In this document: piece after piece, positions 1 through 8,307 of the stretch | Position numbering within the stretch: the first letter of the stretch is position 1 | Layout: each line of letters begins with the position of its first letter | Origin: JAXDMK01 sp963790325 | Lineage (GTDB): Bacteria > Actinomycetota > Acidimicrobiia > Acidimicrobiales > AC-14 | Reading direction: 5' to 3' | DNA: 64,000 nt | NCBI GenBank assembly: GCA_963790325.1 | Contig: CAWBNY010000003.1 | Coordinates: 434,001 to 498,000 of the forward strand | Notes under the pieces: model-generated | What the model was told of the DNA's origin: nothing | Database searches by the model: none | The model's input: the letters and a program-made list of their open reading frames with translations, nothing else | Translations under genes and position numbers: made by a program

Positions 1-1989
1 GGCGGTCCCCACGTTGCGCATGGTCACCGACACCGTCTGAGTGCTGCCCGGGACCATGGGGTTGGGCACGCTCTGGCCCACGAACACTGCCGCCTTGGTC
101 AGCGGCGGCATGGTCCGCATCTCCACGTTTTTCGTGCGCTGGCCAATCCAGGCGACGCCCTCCTGGAGCATGCGCCACTGAAAGTTGTGGTGCCCCACCG
201 TGGCCGGGGCCTGCGCCAGGAACCGGAAGGCGACGGCGGCCCCGTGGGGCACCGGGCCGGGGAGCTCGACCCTCGACCGGCCCCATGTGGCGTTGTCCTG
301 CGGGTTCTGGCTGCCCAGCATGAACCCGGCGGCCGAGGTCCACTCAGTGCCGCTGATGTTCCGCATGGTAATGGACACTTCCTGGCTCGTGCCGGCCACC
401 ATGGCCCCTGGGACCTCCTGGCCCACGAACCGTGCGTCCTTCACCACAGTGACGGCCACATGTCGGTTGCGCTCGCCGAACCAACCCACGTTCTCCCTGA
501 CCATCTTCCACCGGAAGGTGACAGGCTCGTCCAAGATCATCGGCGCGGTCACGTCAAAGGTGAACGCGGATTCGGCGCCGGAGAAGATCTCGGTCGGCAC
601 GGGAACCCGGTTCATGCCCCAGGTGTGATTGTCGACTGGTTCCTGGGAGCCGAGTGAATAGCGCCCGGGACGCCAGGAGTCAGTTCCTGTGTTGCGCATC
701 ACGACGGTCACCAAATAGCGCCGACCCGCCTCCATCTCGGTGGGCACGGTCTGCCCCACGAACTCGGCCTCGGCCGCGGGCGGGATGGGGATGTGCCACA
801 CGTGGCCCGCACCCCAGTTAGCGAAGGCTTCCGTAGCGGACGGCGTCGTAGTCTCGGTGGCGCGCGGACCAAGGCCCTCGAAGAGGGGCGCCCGCTTGAA
901 CTCCTCGGTGGTCGTCATAATTCCGAAGTGGTGGTGCGGGTCCTCGGGAGAGTCCTGGAGCGTCCACTGGATGGCGCCCGCTACCTTCCCGAACCGGGGG
1001 TTCGGCGGGTTGGGGTTATCCGGGTCGATCACCCCCAGCATCTCGGCGTACAGCTCGTCCATGGAATCGGCCGTCCGGGGAAAGCTGTAGACCCGCCAGG
1101 GATGGGCCTCGGGCCGCTCGTCCCCCGTCTCCATGCAGTTCCGGTCCTCGCCCGGCGGCCAGCACAGCGTGTCGTGATCGGGCCAGCCGAACTCCTCCAG
1201 GAGGATGGGCTTGTCCCGGTCCTGGCGCTGAGCCGCCCCACGGATCCAGTGGAGGACGCCGCCCAGGAACTTCTCGTCCTTGTACTTGACCTCGTAGTCG
1301 TCGTCCGTGGGGGTGTGCCCCTCGGCGAACCGGCCGTAGCAGTGGATGCTGATGACGTCCGAGAGGGCGAGCACACTCCGCAACTCTGGAGGTTCCGGCC
1401 GGCGAACCTCCAAGGCGTGGTGCCAGTCCACGCCGATAGTGAACGGCTGGGCCGGCGGGCGCCCCTGGTCGTCCCGGAAGGCCCGGAACCGGTTCGTCAG
1501 GTCGTTGACCCACTCGAGAACGGCAAGTTGGTGGGGACCGCCCAGCGGCGGCTCGTTCACCAGGTCCCACAGGAAGATTCGGGGGTCCTGGCCGAAGCGG
1601 CGCAAGAAGGACCACACCTTAGCCTTGTCCCGCTCACGCCGGCTACGGTCGGTGTAGTCCTCCCGGTTGAACATAGTCACGATGGCGCCCATGCCCCGGT
1701 TGCCCAGCAGTCGGAGGAAGTGCTCCAGCTTGTCCAACTCTTCCGGCAGGATCTCGCCGTTGCCGTCAGTTGCTACCGATTCCTTGGGGAAGATCACCCG
1801 GATGGTGTTGGCCCCCATGGGGTTGAGAGCCTTGTCCACCAGCCGCTCGATCCGGGACTTGTCGCCGTTGTAGCCGGGCCAGATGCTGTGATCGCTGCCT
1901 GCGTAGATCTCGAGGTTGAACCCCTTGAGGACGAATTCTCGGCCCTCGTAGGTCAAGGTGTGCCCACTCACGTTGAGGAAGCTCGCCAT
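1..1989 (-). CDS. Clan GH-A glycoside hydrolase with C-terminal Nbr1/FW-type Ig modules (3' end outside window)
   Basis: The reading frame is open from the start to the window edge, so the C-terminus is missing. Residues 1 to about 400 look like a clan GH-A (GH5-like) TIM barrel: an Asn-Glu-Pro motif at residues 145-147 (Glu146, likely acid/base) and a Glu-Phe-Gly-Trp motif with Glu266 (likely nucleophile). At least three repeats follow, each with a Leu-Gly-Ser-Gln stretch and an Asn-x-Thr-Trp-Gly motif, as in the FW/Nbr1-like Ig domain (two complete, one cut by the edge). I chose the ATG at 1989 because an AGGGAG sequence lies about 9 nt upstream; another in-frame ATG is at 2010. No signal peptide is evident. 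The substrate cannot be told from sequence. Family placement is from remembered motifs. Confidence 0.75.
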   Translation of the reverse strand, partial: MASFLNVSGHTLTYEGREFVLKGFNLEIYAGSDHSIWPGYNGDKSRIERLVDKALNPMGANTIRVIFPKESVATDGNGEILPEELDKLEHFLRLLGNRGMGAIVTMFNREDYTDRSRRERDKAKVWSFLRRFGQDPRIFLWDLVNEPPLGGPHQLAVLEWVNDLTNRFRAFRDDQGRPPAQPFTIGVDWHHALEVRRPEPPELRSVLALSDVISIHCYGRFAEGHTPTDDDYEVKYKDEKFLGGVLHWIRGAAQRQDRDKPILLEEFGWPDHDTLCWPPGEDRNCMETGDERPEAHPWRVYSFPRTADSMDELYAEMLGVIDPDNPNPPNPRFGKVAGAIQWTLQDSPEDPHHHFGIMTTTEEFKRAPLFEGLGPRATETTTPSATEAFANWGAGHVWHIPIPPAAEAEFVGQTVPTEMEAGRRYLVTVVMRNTGTDSWRPGRYSLGSQEPVDNHTWGMNRVPVPTEIFSGAESAFTFDVTAPMILDEPVTFRWKMVRENVGWFGERNRHVAVTVVKDARFVGQEVPGAMVAGTSQEVSITMRNISGTEWTSAAGFMLGSQNPQDNATWGRSRVELPGPVPHGAAVAFRFLAQAPATVGHHNFQWRMLQEGVAWIGQRTKNVEMRTMPPLTKAAVFVGQSVPNPMVPGSTQTVSVTMRNVGTA

Positions 1990-2482
1990 CCGCCGTATCT
2001 CCCTTCTCATGGCTGTGGCCGGCCCAAAAGTATGGACCGCTCCTAGCGCAGTCTTGCCCGTCGCACCTCCGTTCGCCAACGGGCGGCAGCCAGCTCCTCG
2101 TTTCGCTCCTCGAGTGGATCCGGAGATGAGCGTCGTTCCTACGTTTTTTGCACTCCCAGGCGCTCACTCCCCTATTCCACAACCGGGAAGCCCTCGTTCA
2201 ATGTGACGGATACGGCGAACAAGGGGCTCACCTTGCGCATTCGACACTCGGCTCCCACGAGTTGTCGGTTGGTCGACTAGCGGGATTACGGGCCGAACTG
2301 GTTCACCACATCGACAATCCACAGAAAAGACGCCAAGGGTTACTCACTGGAGTCAAGGGTTGTTCGACGGGACGGTGAAGGCCAGCTGGTGGTGCTTCCG
2401 TACTCGAGCCTGCAGGAGCACTGCCGGTGGCGTCCCAGATGCGGTGTAAATCGGGACGAGCGCAGATTCCTCGTTCATCAAT
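1990..2482. other. Gene-poor stretch upstream of the glycosidase
   Basis: About 490 bases without a convincing gene. The glycosidase promoter should lie at its left end. The only coding relic seen is the short recombinase fragment at 2371-2430, listed separately. Confidence 0.5.
2371..2430 (+). pseudogene. Short tyrosine-recombinase fragment
   Basis: Twenty codons read DGEGQLVVLPYSSLQEHCRW. The stretch GEGQLVVLPYSS is identical to part of the degraded integrase at 5660-6365, with similar DNA (about 4 of 5 bases). The fragment lies on the opposite strand from that copy and has no integrase sequence around it, so it is a relic of a second element or a rearrangement. Confidence 0.55.
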
Positions 2483-2930
2483 CTACGCGGCGGCTGTGAC
2501 AGTCTCGGTGGCCTCGTCGGTGGTGGTCGGGCTGAAGAGCTGACGGCGCAGGTCCTGGAGCTGGCGGACGGCGACGGGCGTCATGACCACGCCCCGCCAG
2601 CCCCGGCTGGCTCGGTCCAGCACCGCCGACACCAGGCCCAGGCAGGTGCGCTCGCCGGGAAGGCGACCGATTACCTTGACCCGGCGTCGGGTCTCGCCGA
2701 AGGTGCGCTCGATGAAGTTGGAATGACGTATCCGGCCGTGGTGGCCAGCCGGGAATCGCAGGTAGGTGGGAGGCTAGCGAAGTCGGCCAGCAGGCAGTCG
2801 ACGGCCGCCGGGAAGCGCTTCGAGTAGGTGGCGACGAAGCGGTCGGCCCGGCCCCGGACCACGGCGATGGCCGCCTCGCCCGGCTCGGTGCCGGTGTCGT
2901 CGACGAGGGCCCGCCAGGGCACTCCTCGGC
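2483..2930 (-). pseudogene. Mutator (IS256-type) transposase, 3' fragment with frameshift
   Basis: The C-terminal part of a Mutator-family transposase: a conserved block around NFIERTFGETRRR and the family-typical tail ending at a TAG at 2483. The 5' portion is missing beyond about 2930. A one-base loss near 2772 (in the run reading ctcccacc) shifts the frame, so the upstream piece (ALVDDTGTEPGEAA...) and the downstream piece are in different frames. It cannot encode an active transposase. Confidence 0.8.
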
Positions 2931-3045
2931 TGCCGGGAACACCGGATGACCGCGTGCTCATCTGAGGGGCTACTTCAGCCCTGTCGCTGGAGACCTCGTT
3001 GGACGAGAAGACATCGTTGTCCCAGGTGGCTGTCACACTTGAGAC

Positions 3046-3825
3046 ATGCCTGGACAGGACAGCGTTCCGTCCCGTATTCCTCCCGTCGGGGTGCGGCGAG
3101 CACTGCGCCGTGAAGTCGGATTTGGCTGCCCTGTTCCCGACTGTGGCAACCCATATCTCGAGTACCACCACTTTGATCCCCCCTGGTATCAAGAACACCA
3201 TCACGACCCGGATCGGATGATCGCACTCTGTGCGACCCACCATGCGAAGGCAACCGCCTGGAGTCCTCACCAGATGCGGCAGATGAAGACCATCTCGCCG
3301 GATCGCCCCGAGGTCCGTGGCCGGTTCGATTGGATGCGTCAGGACGTACTAGCCGTGGTTGGCGGGAGCTTTTTCTACGAAACCCCCCACATGGTCGTGT
3401 TCCGAGACGAGCCCATGATCTGGTTCGAACGCGATGATGACCGTCGCCTGCTCCTTAACCTTCGTGTGCTTACTGCCTCTGGCCTTCCCCGAGCGAGACT
3501 CGAGAACAACGACTGGATCATTCGCGGCGATCCCATCGACGTCGAGAGCCCCCCAAACGGCAGTCGGCTGCGCGTGCGGTATGACAACGGTGACGACGTC
3601 GCCGTTCGATTTCGCGAGTGGCCCAGCCCGGAAAGGCTTGGGGCGATCTACCCGAGAGCCCTTGCCCTCGGTTCATCCTTGCGTTTTCCTCTTGTCACCG
3701 CTGAGATCATGGTCACCGTCGGTCAGAGCGACATCAGCTTTGGGCCCACCGGCACGCGACTGGGGGGCGGTCACTTTTCCGGAATGGTCGCATCACACTG
3801 TGGTGCTGGGTTCGTAATCGAATAG
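3046..3825 (+). CDS. HNH endonuclease domain protein
   Basis: A 259-residue protein. Residues about 25-70 carry an HNH-type nuclease core: a Cys-Pro-x2-Asp-Cys knuckle, then a His-His pair (EYHHFDPP), then ALCATHH, which looks like the zinc and metal-binding frame of HNH enzymes. The C-terminal two thirds are beta-rich and unrecognised. It sits among transposase and integrase relics, so a mobile-element or defence role is possible but not shown. The stop (TAG, 3823-3825) is followed without a break, in the same frame, by an ISL3 transposase zinc-finger remnant. It could be a homing-type, restriction or DNA-repair nuclease. Confidence 0.7.
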   Translation: MPGQDSVPSRIPPVGVRRALRREVGFGCPVPDCGNPYLEYHHFDPPWYQEHHHDPDRMIALCATHHAKATAWSPHQMRQMKTISPDRPEVRGRFDWMRQDVLAVVGGSFFYETPHMVVFRDEPMIWFERDDDRRLLLNLRVLTASGLPRARLENNDWIIRGDPIDVESPPNGSRLRVRYDNGDDVAVRFREWPSPERLGAIYPRALALGSSLRFPLVTAEIMVTVGQSDISFGPTGTRLGGGHFSGMVASHCGAGFVIE

Positions 3826-4050
3826 CTGGACGTCGCTGCCGCCCTGTGCCCGGTGTGCGAGAGGCCGTCGATGAGGACCAACGGCCACGGCTGGCGGGAT
3901 GTGGTCGATGTGGTGCGCACGCTCGTCGTCACCCTGTCGATCTGGGTACGCGGGTTCCTGTGTGAGCACCCCGACTGCCCCCAGCGCAGCTTCGACGAGC
4001 GCTTCGAGGGCATCGACCCGACGTGGTCGCCGTGTACCTGGCTGAGATGA
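3826..4050 (+). pseudogene. ISL3-type transposase N-terminal zinc-finger fragment
   Basis: Directly after the HNH stop codon, in frame, the translation has a Cys-Pro-Val-Cys knuckle, then Val-Arg-Gly-Phe-x-Cys and CPQRSFDERF, matching the zinc-binding N-terminus of ISL3-family transposases. It ends after about 75 codons and the catalytic domain is absent. Between 4050 and 4115 another short open stretch ends in a TAG at 4113-4115; I cannot assign it. Confidence 0.6.
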
Positions 4051-4111
4051 CGAGGAGAGTCGATCACATGTTGCGGCGTTGGGAACGCCGCGGCTACCTG
4101 TCGGACGCCGC

Positions 4112-4255
4112 CTAGTTAGAGGTCGGTTCCTCCTGGTCGTCGTCGGGGTGCGGCCCCGTCGCCATGATCGCCTCGATGGCGACCTCGGGCGGTAGGTGCA
4201 GGCTCACCCGCTCGTCACGCTGCTCCGGGGTGGGGTGGTGGTGCTTAGTGGGCAT
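4112..4255 (-). CDS. Small hypothetical protein (47 aa)
   Basis: An ATG at 4255 opens a 47-residue frame beginning MPTKHHHPTPEQRDERVSLH and ending in an acidic tail. It is polar, His-rich at its start, and has no membrane segment. Codon use resembles real genes (C or G third bases). It is divergent from the small ORF at 4393. I recognise no family. It may be an accessory gene of a lost element. Confidence 0.4.
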   Translation of the reverse strand: MPTKHHHPTPEQRDERVSLHLPPEVAIEAIMATGPHPDDDQEEPTSN

Positions 4256-4392
4256 GCGACCTAGTGTACGACCGCCGACACGTCGAGACCGCGAGGGCCG
4301 CTTGGGCTGGTCGACACAAGCGCCACACTTGTAGTTCGCCTCTCGCTAGTGGTCGGCGCTGCCGGTCCATCAGGGGTGTTACCCTTGTGCCC

Positions 4393-4554
4393 ATGAGCGA
4401 AGACCTCGGCGAAGCGATCTCACTACTCCGGCAGAAGCGAGCATCCCACCTCAAGCAGGTGGAACTGATCGACGCGGCGTTGGCGGCACTCGCGGCGGTG
4501 ATGTACGAGCCAGCGGGGCCGGCTCGATTCCCGTTAGCTCCACCTCCATTTTAG
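4393..4554 (+). CDS. Small coiled-coil protein, possibly cut by the IS insertion
   Basis: A 53-residue frame starting MSEDLGEAISLLRQKRASHL. The first 35 residues form one amphipathic helix; the Pro-rich end lies just before the IS1595 element. The natural C-terminus may have been replaced when the IS inserted. No family is recognised. Confidence 0.4.
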   Translation: MSEDLGEAISLLRQKRASHLKQVELIDAALAALAAVMYEPAGPARFPLAPPPF

Positions 4555-4601
4555 CGCACTTCCTGTGAGGATTCCACCACTCACCGCGCGCGCTCGTCCG
4601 C

Positions 4602-5603
4602 TCACTCTGCGCGCCCGGTCAGTGGCTTGTAGCTGAGCCGACGACCCGCCGTCTGGTTCATCATCCGTTCCAAGCGGGCTGAGTCAGACAGCTTGCGGGT
4701 CGTGTACCGGTAGTCGAACTCGGCCAAGTAGCGGGGCAGGTGCACGCGGCTGACGTGGTGGTGAGTGCCGTCGATCGACCGCTTGAGCTGGGAGAAGTAC
4801 CCCTCGGCGTGGTTGGAGGTGACATCTCCCCGGACGTACTCGTGGGCGCCGTGGTCGACCCACTCGTGGGTGATGAACTCGTGGCCGACTGGCCGGTAGG
4901 CGGCTGCGCCGTCGGTCCGAAGGTGCGACTGAGCAACGTCGACCTGCTGGCGAAGTGCTGGTGCCAGGTTGGCCCCGGTCACGTCGGGCACCACGCGTGA
5001 GCGGACTTCGCCGGTGGTGGTGTTGACCAGCGATAGCACCGCCGCCTTGTCCTTGGGCGTGCCGGCGCGGCCCTTGCCGCCCTGGTTGTGCGGCTGGCCC
5101 TGCTGGTGTCGGTTCTTTGGCTTGCCACCGATCCACGTCTCGTCAGCCACGATGGTCCCGGCCAGCAACCCGGCCAATGGGTCCCGCTTCATCGACTCGC
5201 GGAGCCGGTGGAGCATGTACCAGGCCGTCTCGGGGGTGACACCGTGCATGCGCTCGACCTCGCGGGCGCTGATCCCGTTCTTGGCCGACGCCATCTGCAC
5301 CATGACCATGAGCCAGGTCCGAAGGCTGACCTTGGTGCCGTGGAAGATCGTGCCGGTGAGCACCGAAAACTGCTTGCGGCACTTGGCGCACTTCCAGACG
5401 CGGCGCACGCTCTGAGTCCGCTTGCCGTCGGCCTTGGGGAGACCGGTACCGCGGGTGCCGGTCTTGGGGGTGAGGAAGTAGGCCTTGTCGTGACCGCAGT
5501 GGGAGCAGACGGGGGTCCCGTGCCAGCGCAGTTCTTCGAGCAGGAGGTAGGCGTCGTGCTCAGTGGTGATGTGGTCAGCGAGGTTCTTGAGAGTCAACTT
5601 CAC
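4602..5603 (-). CDS. IS1595-family (ISXO2-like) transposase
   Basis: A 333-residue, full-length transposase. Residues about 30-85 form a zinc ribbon (Cys-Ser-His-Cys and Cys-Ala-Lys-Cys knuckles), followed by a helix-turn-helix and a DDE-type nuclease: Asp in VADETWIGG, Asp in RTDGAAAY, then Asn-His-Ala-Glu-Gly with a Lys-Arg, the ISXO2 signature. The frame is intact, so the element may still move. The start is GTG at 5603; the frame is closed by a TAG just upstream. The promoter places this GTG at or next to the transcript 5' end. Confidence 0.9.
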   Translation of the reverse strand: MKLTLKNLADHITTEHDAYLLLEELRWHGTPVCSHCGHDKAYFLTPKTGTRGTGLPKADGKRTQSVRRVWKCAKCRKQFSVLTGTIFHGTKVSLRTWLMVMVQMASAKNGISAREVERMHGVTPETAWYMLHRLRESMKRDPLAGLLAGTIVADETWIGGKPKNRHQQGQPHNQGGKGRAGTPKDKAAVLSLVNTTTGEVRSRVVPDVTGANLAPALRQQVDVAQSHLRTDGAAAYRPVGHEFITHEWVDHGAHEYVRGDVTSNHAEGYFSQLKRSIDGTHHHVSRVHLPRYLAEFDYRYTTRKLSDSARLERMMNQTAGRRLSYKPLTGRAE

Positions 5604-5609
5604 AAACCC

Positions 5610-5637
5610 ATTCTACCCGACCCCATGGGTTTGTCAA
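5610..5637 (-). promoter_or_regulatory. Near-consensus promoter giving a leaderless transposase mRNA
   Basis: On the minus strand TTGACA (5637-5632) is followed by a 16-nt spacer and TAGAAT (5615-5610). The GTG start codon begins 7 nt after the -10 box, where transcription should start, so the mRNA would be leaderless. A 9-base inverted repeat (5602-5610 with 5626-5634) overlaps the -10 box and start codon and could act as an operator. Confidence 0.7.
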
Positions 5638-5659
5638 CCCGCACATCCCCGCTTCCGGG

Positions 5660-6365
5660 GCCAGATCCTGTGGGCCTTCGGTGAAGTCGTCGATCCCGAC
5701 ACCGGTGAATCGGCCTGGGATCCGCGGAGGCTCCATACCTTGTGGCGAAGCCCGCCCGCAGCGAGTGGGCCGAGTACTTCAGACCCTCCTTCGGCCCCAG
5801 CGCTCGGCAGCACGCACGCTGCACGGCGTCGTTGACGGCCGCCTCGCTCATGCCCGGCAGGCTCACCTCGGTCCCGTCGGCGAGCGTCCGGGTGCGCAGC
5901 GGCATGACGCTCTTGCCGTTGCGAGTGGATCCGGCGGAACACGAAGCCCTCCTCGAGCTCGGCCGCCTCGAGCCACGCCTGCAGGGCGACCACTGGACAG
6001 TGCGCCGGCGAGCTCGAGTAGGGCAGAACCACCAGCTGGCCCTCGCCGTAGGGGTCAGTCTTGGACTTGGGAATGGCCAGCACCCGCCCCCGGGGGTGCT
6101 GGCCCACGTGCCCCACCTGGATGGCCACCAGCTCGCTGCGGCGCAGAGCGGCGACGAAGCCAACCAGCAGCAGCGCCTTGTCCCTGGCCCCCGCGACGTC
6201 GTCGGGCAGCTCGTCGAGGACCTCCCACAGCACCGGGGGCATGAGGGCGGGCGCCTGGTCGACGGGCTGGGCCTTCTCCCGGCGGACCCCTTCCCACACG
6301 CTGAGCACCCGGGGGCTGTCGACCGGGTTGGGATGGCCCGCGAAGCGGTGGGTCAGCACGCGGGT
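5660..6365 (-). pseudogene. Tyrosine recombinase/integrase, frameshifted and 3' truncated
   Basis: The upstream part reads as a phage-type integrase catalytic domain (ARDKALLLVGFVAALRRSEL, with the first catalytic Arg). Near 5930 the frame shifts and continues as a segment containing SAHSLRAGFATR, the His-x-x-Arg motif. After about 5745 the family pattern is lost, so the catalytic Tyr is missing. The N-terminal SAM-like domain is also absent or out of frame upstream of 6360. It is inactive. Confidence 0.75.
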
Positions 6366-6767
6366 GGCCCCAGCCCGGTCGCTCTCGCGTCCGGCGGCCA
6401 GGCTGCGATGTCACCTTCCGCCGCCACGGTCACGATCCCCACCGTACCCGCCGGTCCTCCGGTGCCGACGGCCACCGGACACCGCAGCCCGGGGAGCGCG
6501 GCCCTGATGAAATCTTCGTTCCATTCATACGGGAAGGCCGACCCCTCTCTCCCGCCCCTTCGGCCGTGGTGGGTGCTTCGCCACCCCCGGTAGGAACCTT
6601 GAGGTCATGCCAGGGCGTCGTCGACGCCCTGGAGGTCGTGGCCCCAACGAACCCGGGTTCACGGCCACCACGGCCGAGGTCCGACCGGCGGCGTCGGCGA
6701 CGGGTTCGTCGGGCTTTGACCGCCGGCTCGGTCGTCGTGGCCACGGTCGTAGGCTGAGTCCCGACCC
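6366..6767. other. Intergenic stretch with one hairpin
   Basis: No convincing gene. A 9-bp inverted repeat (6610-6618 with 6624-6632, 5-nt loop) has no T-tract after it. The promoter for the zinc-ribbon gene should lie at the right end. Confidence 0.4.
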
Positions 6768-7385
6768 ATGATCCTGTACTGCCCCCGCTGCGGCGCCCAG
6801 TTCCCCACCAAGTTCAAGGGCGAGTGGTTCGATACCGCCCCGACGTGCGGCGAGTGCGCGGTGGCGGTGGAGGACCCGCCGGCGATGCTCGCCCCGTCGG
6901 ACAAAGAGGTCACCTACGGTCTCGACGAGTGGCCGGTCGGCGACCGGGCCGCCCTGACCGCCGCCCTCGTGGCCGACGACATCCCCTACCGGTGGGAGGA
7001 CGACGTGGTCCTCGTCGTCCCCGATGGGGCCGAAGAGGCGGTCGACGGCATCCTCGACGACCTGGAGGCGGTGGAGGAGAGCATCGGCGCGGCGGAGGGC
7101 GCCGACGGGGCCCCCACCGACGGCGGCGAGGCGGCCCAGGCGGCCATGGCCGACCTGTTCGTGGCCGCCGACCGTCTCCACCGGGCCCCGCGGGACGTCG
7201 AGATCGCGCTCGAGCTCGACGAGCTGGCCGACGTGGTGGCCGAGAGCCTGCCCCCGTTCGGGATCGACCCGCCGACCTGGCGGCGAGTCGTCGAGCTGGC
7301 CCTGGCGGTGGGGGAGAGCACCGACGAGCGAACCACCCTCGACAGCTCCGCCGCCCTGCGCCACTTCCTCCGGCCGTACGTCTGA
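6768..7385 (+). CDS. Zinc-ribbon protein of unknown function
   Basis: A 205-residue acidic protein. The N-terminus has Cys-Pro-Arg-Cys (residues 5-8) and Cys-Gly-Glu-Cys (about 27-30), a four-Cys zinc ribbon. The middle is rich in Asp/Glu/Val (WEDDVVLVVPDGAEEAVDGI), suggesting an alpha/beta domain, followed by a low-complexity Gly/Ala linker and a helical end. No signal peptide or membrane segment. I do not recognise the family. Confidence 0.65.
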   Translation: MILYCPRCGAQFPTKFKGEWFDTAPTCGECAVAVEDPPAMLAPSDKEVTYGLDEWPVGDRAALTAALVADDIPYRWEDDVVLVVPDGAEEAVDGILDDLEAVEESIGAAEGADGAPTDGGEAAQAAMADLFVAADRLHRAPRDVEIALELDELADVVAESLPPFGIDPPTWRRVVELALAVGESTDERTTLDSSAALRHFLRPYV

Positions 7386-7394
7386 GGCGCGTCC

Positions 7395-7429
7395 GAGGCG
7401 GGCACGACCTGGCCGTCCGGGCCCGCCTC
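7395..7429. terminator. Hairpin between convergent genes
   Basis: A perfect 9-bp stem, GAGGCGGGC (7395-7403) with GCCCGCCTC (7421-7429), 17-nt loop, sits between the convergent zinc-ribbon and DrrB-like genes and could end transcription from both sides. There is no T-tract. Confidence 0.45.
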
Positions 7430-7458
7430 AACCGCCAGCAGGTGGGGCGCGTGGCGGC

Positions 7459-8307
7459 TCAGCTCTTGCCGTAGAGGCGGGTGGTGAGGGGGGCGAACAC
7501 CGCCGTCAGCCCGACCGCCACCGCCAGCACGGTGATGATATCGCCGGCCTGCACGTTTCCACCCATGAGGCCCCGCGACGCGTCGACCAGGATCGAGATC
7601 GGGTTGACCTTGACGAAGGCTTCGAGGGGTCCGGGAAGCGTCGTCGGGTCGACGAAGACGTTGGACAGGAACGTCAAGGGGAAGATGCCCATGAACCCGG
7701 CGTTCATGACCGCGCTCGGCGACCGCAGCACCAGGCCGAGGGTGGTGAACACCCACGACAGCCCGAAGGCGAAGAGCACCACCAGACCGAGGGCGGCCAC
7801 CGCGCCAACGACCCCGGCGTCGGGCCGGAACCCGAGGGCGACGCCGACCAGGATGATCACCGTGCCCGCCAGCAGGTAGCGCACGCTGTCGCCCAGCATC
7901 GAGCCCATCAGGGGGGCCGGGCGCCAGATCGGCAGTGACCGGAACCGGTCGACGACACCCTTGGTCAGGTCGGTGTTGACCGCGACCCCCGAGTACACGG
8001 TGGTGAAGAGCACCGACATCACCAGGATGCCGGGCAGGAGGTAGTCGAGGTATTCGGCGGTCGAGCCGGCCACCTCCCCGCCGAAGATGTAGGTGAACAT
8101 CAGCACGAACATGACCGGCGTGATGGTGACATCGAGGAGCTGCTCGGGGACATGGCGGACCTTGCGCATCCCCCGCCACCCGAAGGTGAGGACGGCCGAG
8201 AGGGCACTCGCCTGTGGCGGGCGAGGGGTGGCGGAGATGGCCCGGCGGACGGCAACCTCGTCGGCCGCGCCGGTGACGTCGGTGGGGGTGGTCGGCCCGA
8301 TGCTCAT
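7459..8307 (-). CDS. DrrB-type ABC-2 transporter permease
   Basis: A 282-residue membrane protein with about six hydrophobic segments, an N-terminal cytoplasmic part and the ABC-2 pattern (YLDYLLPGILVMSVLF, then FMGIFPLTFLSNVFVDPTTL, then VNPISILVDASRGLM). This is the DrrB/daunorubicin-resistance permease style. Its ATG overlaps the TGA of the ATPase gene upstream (ATGA), so the two are translationally coupled and should form one exporter of drugs or lipids. Confidence 0.88.
   Translation of the reverse strand: MSIGPTTPTDVTGAADEVAVRRAISATPRPPQASALSAVLTFGWRGMRKVRHVPEQLLDVTITPVMFVLMFTYIFGGEVAGSTAEYLDYLLPGILVMSVLFTTVYSGVAVNTDLTKGVVDRFRSLPIWRPAPLMGSMLGDSVRYLLAGTVIILVGVALGFRPDAGVVGAVAALGLVVLFAFGLSWVFTTLGLVLRSPSAVMNAGFMGIFPLTFLSNVFVDPTTLPGPLEAFVKVNPISILVDASRGLMGGNVQAGDIITVLAVAVGLTAVFAPLTTRLYGKS

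Larger units (their letters stand above)
4560..5660 (-). mobile_element. IS1595-family insertion sequence (ends not fixed)
   Basis: One transposase gene, apparently intact, with its own promoter, lies inside degraded DNA: a coiled-coil ORF on one side and a truncated integrase on the other. I could not find matching terminal inverted repeats or a target duplication by eye, so the ends given are approximate. Confidence 0.55.
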
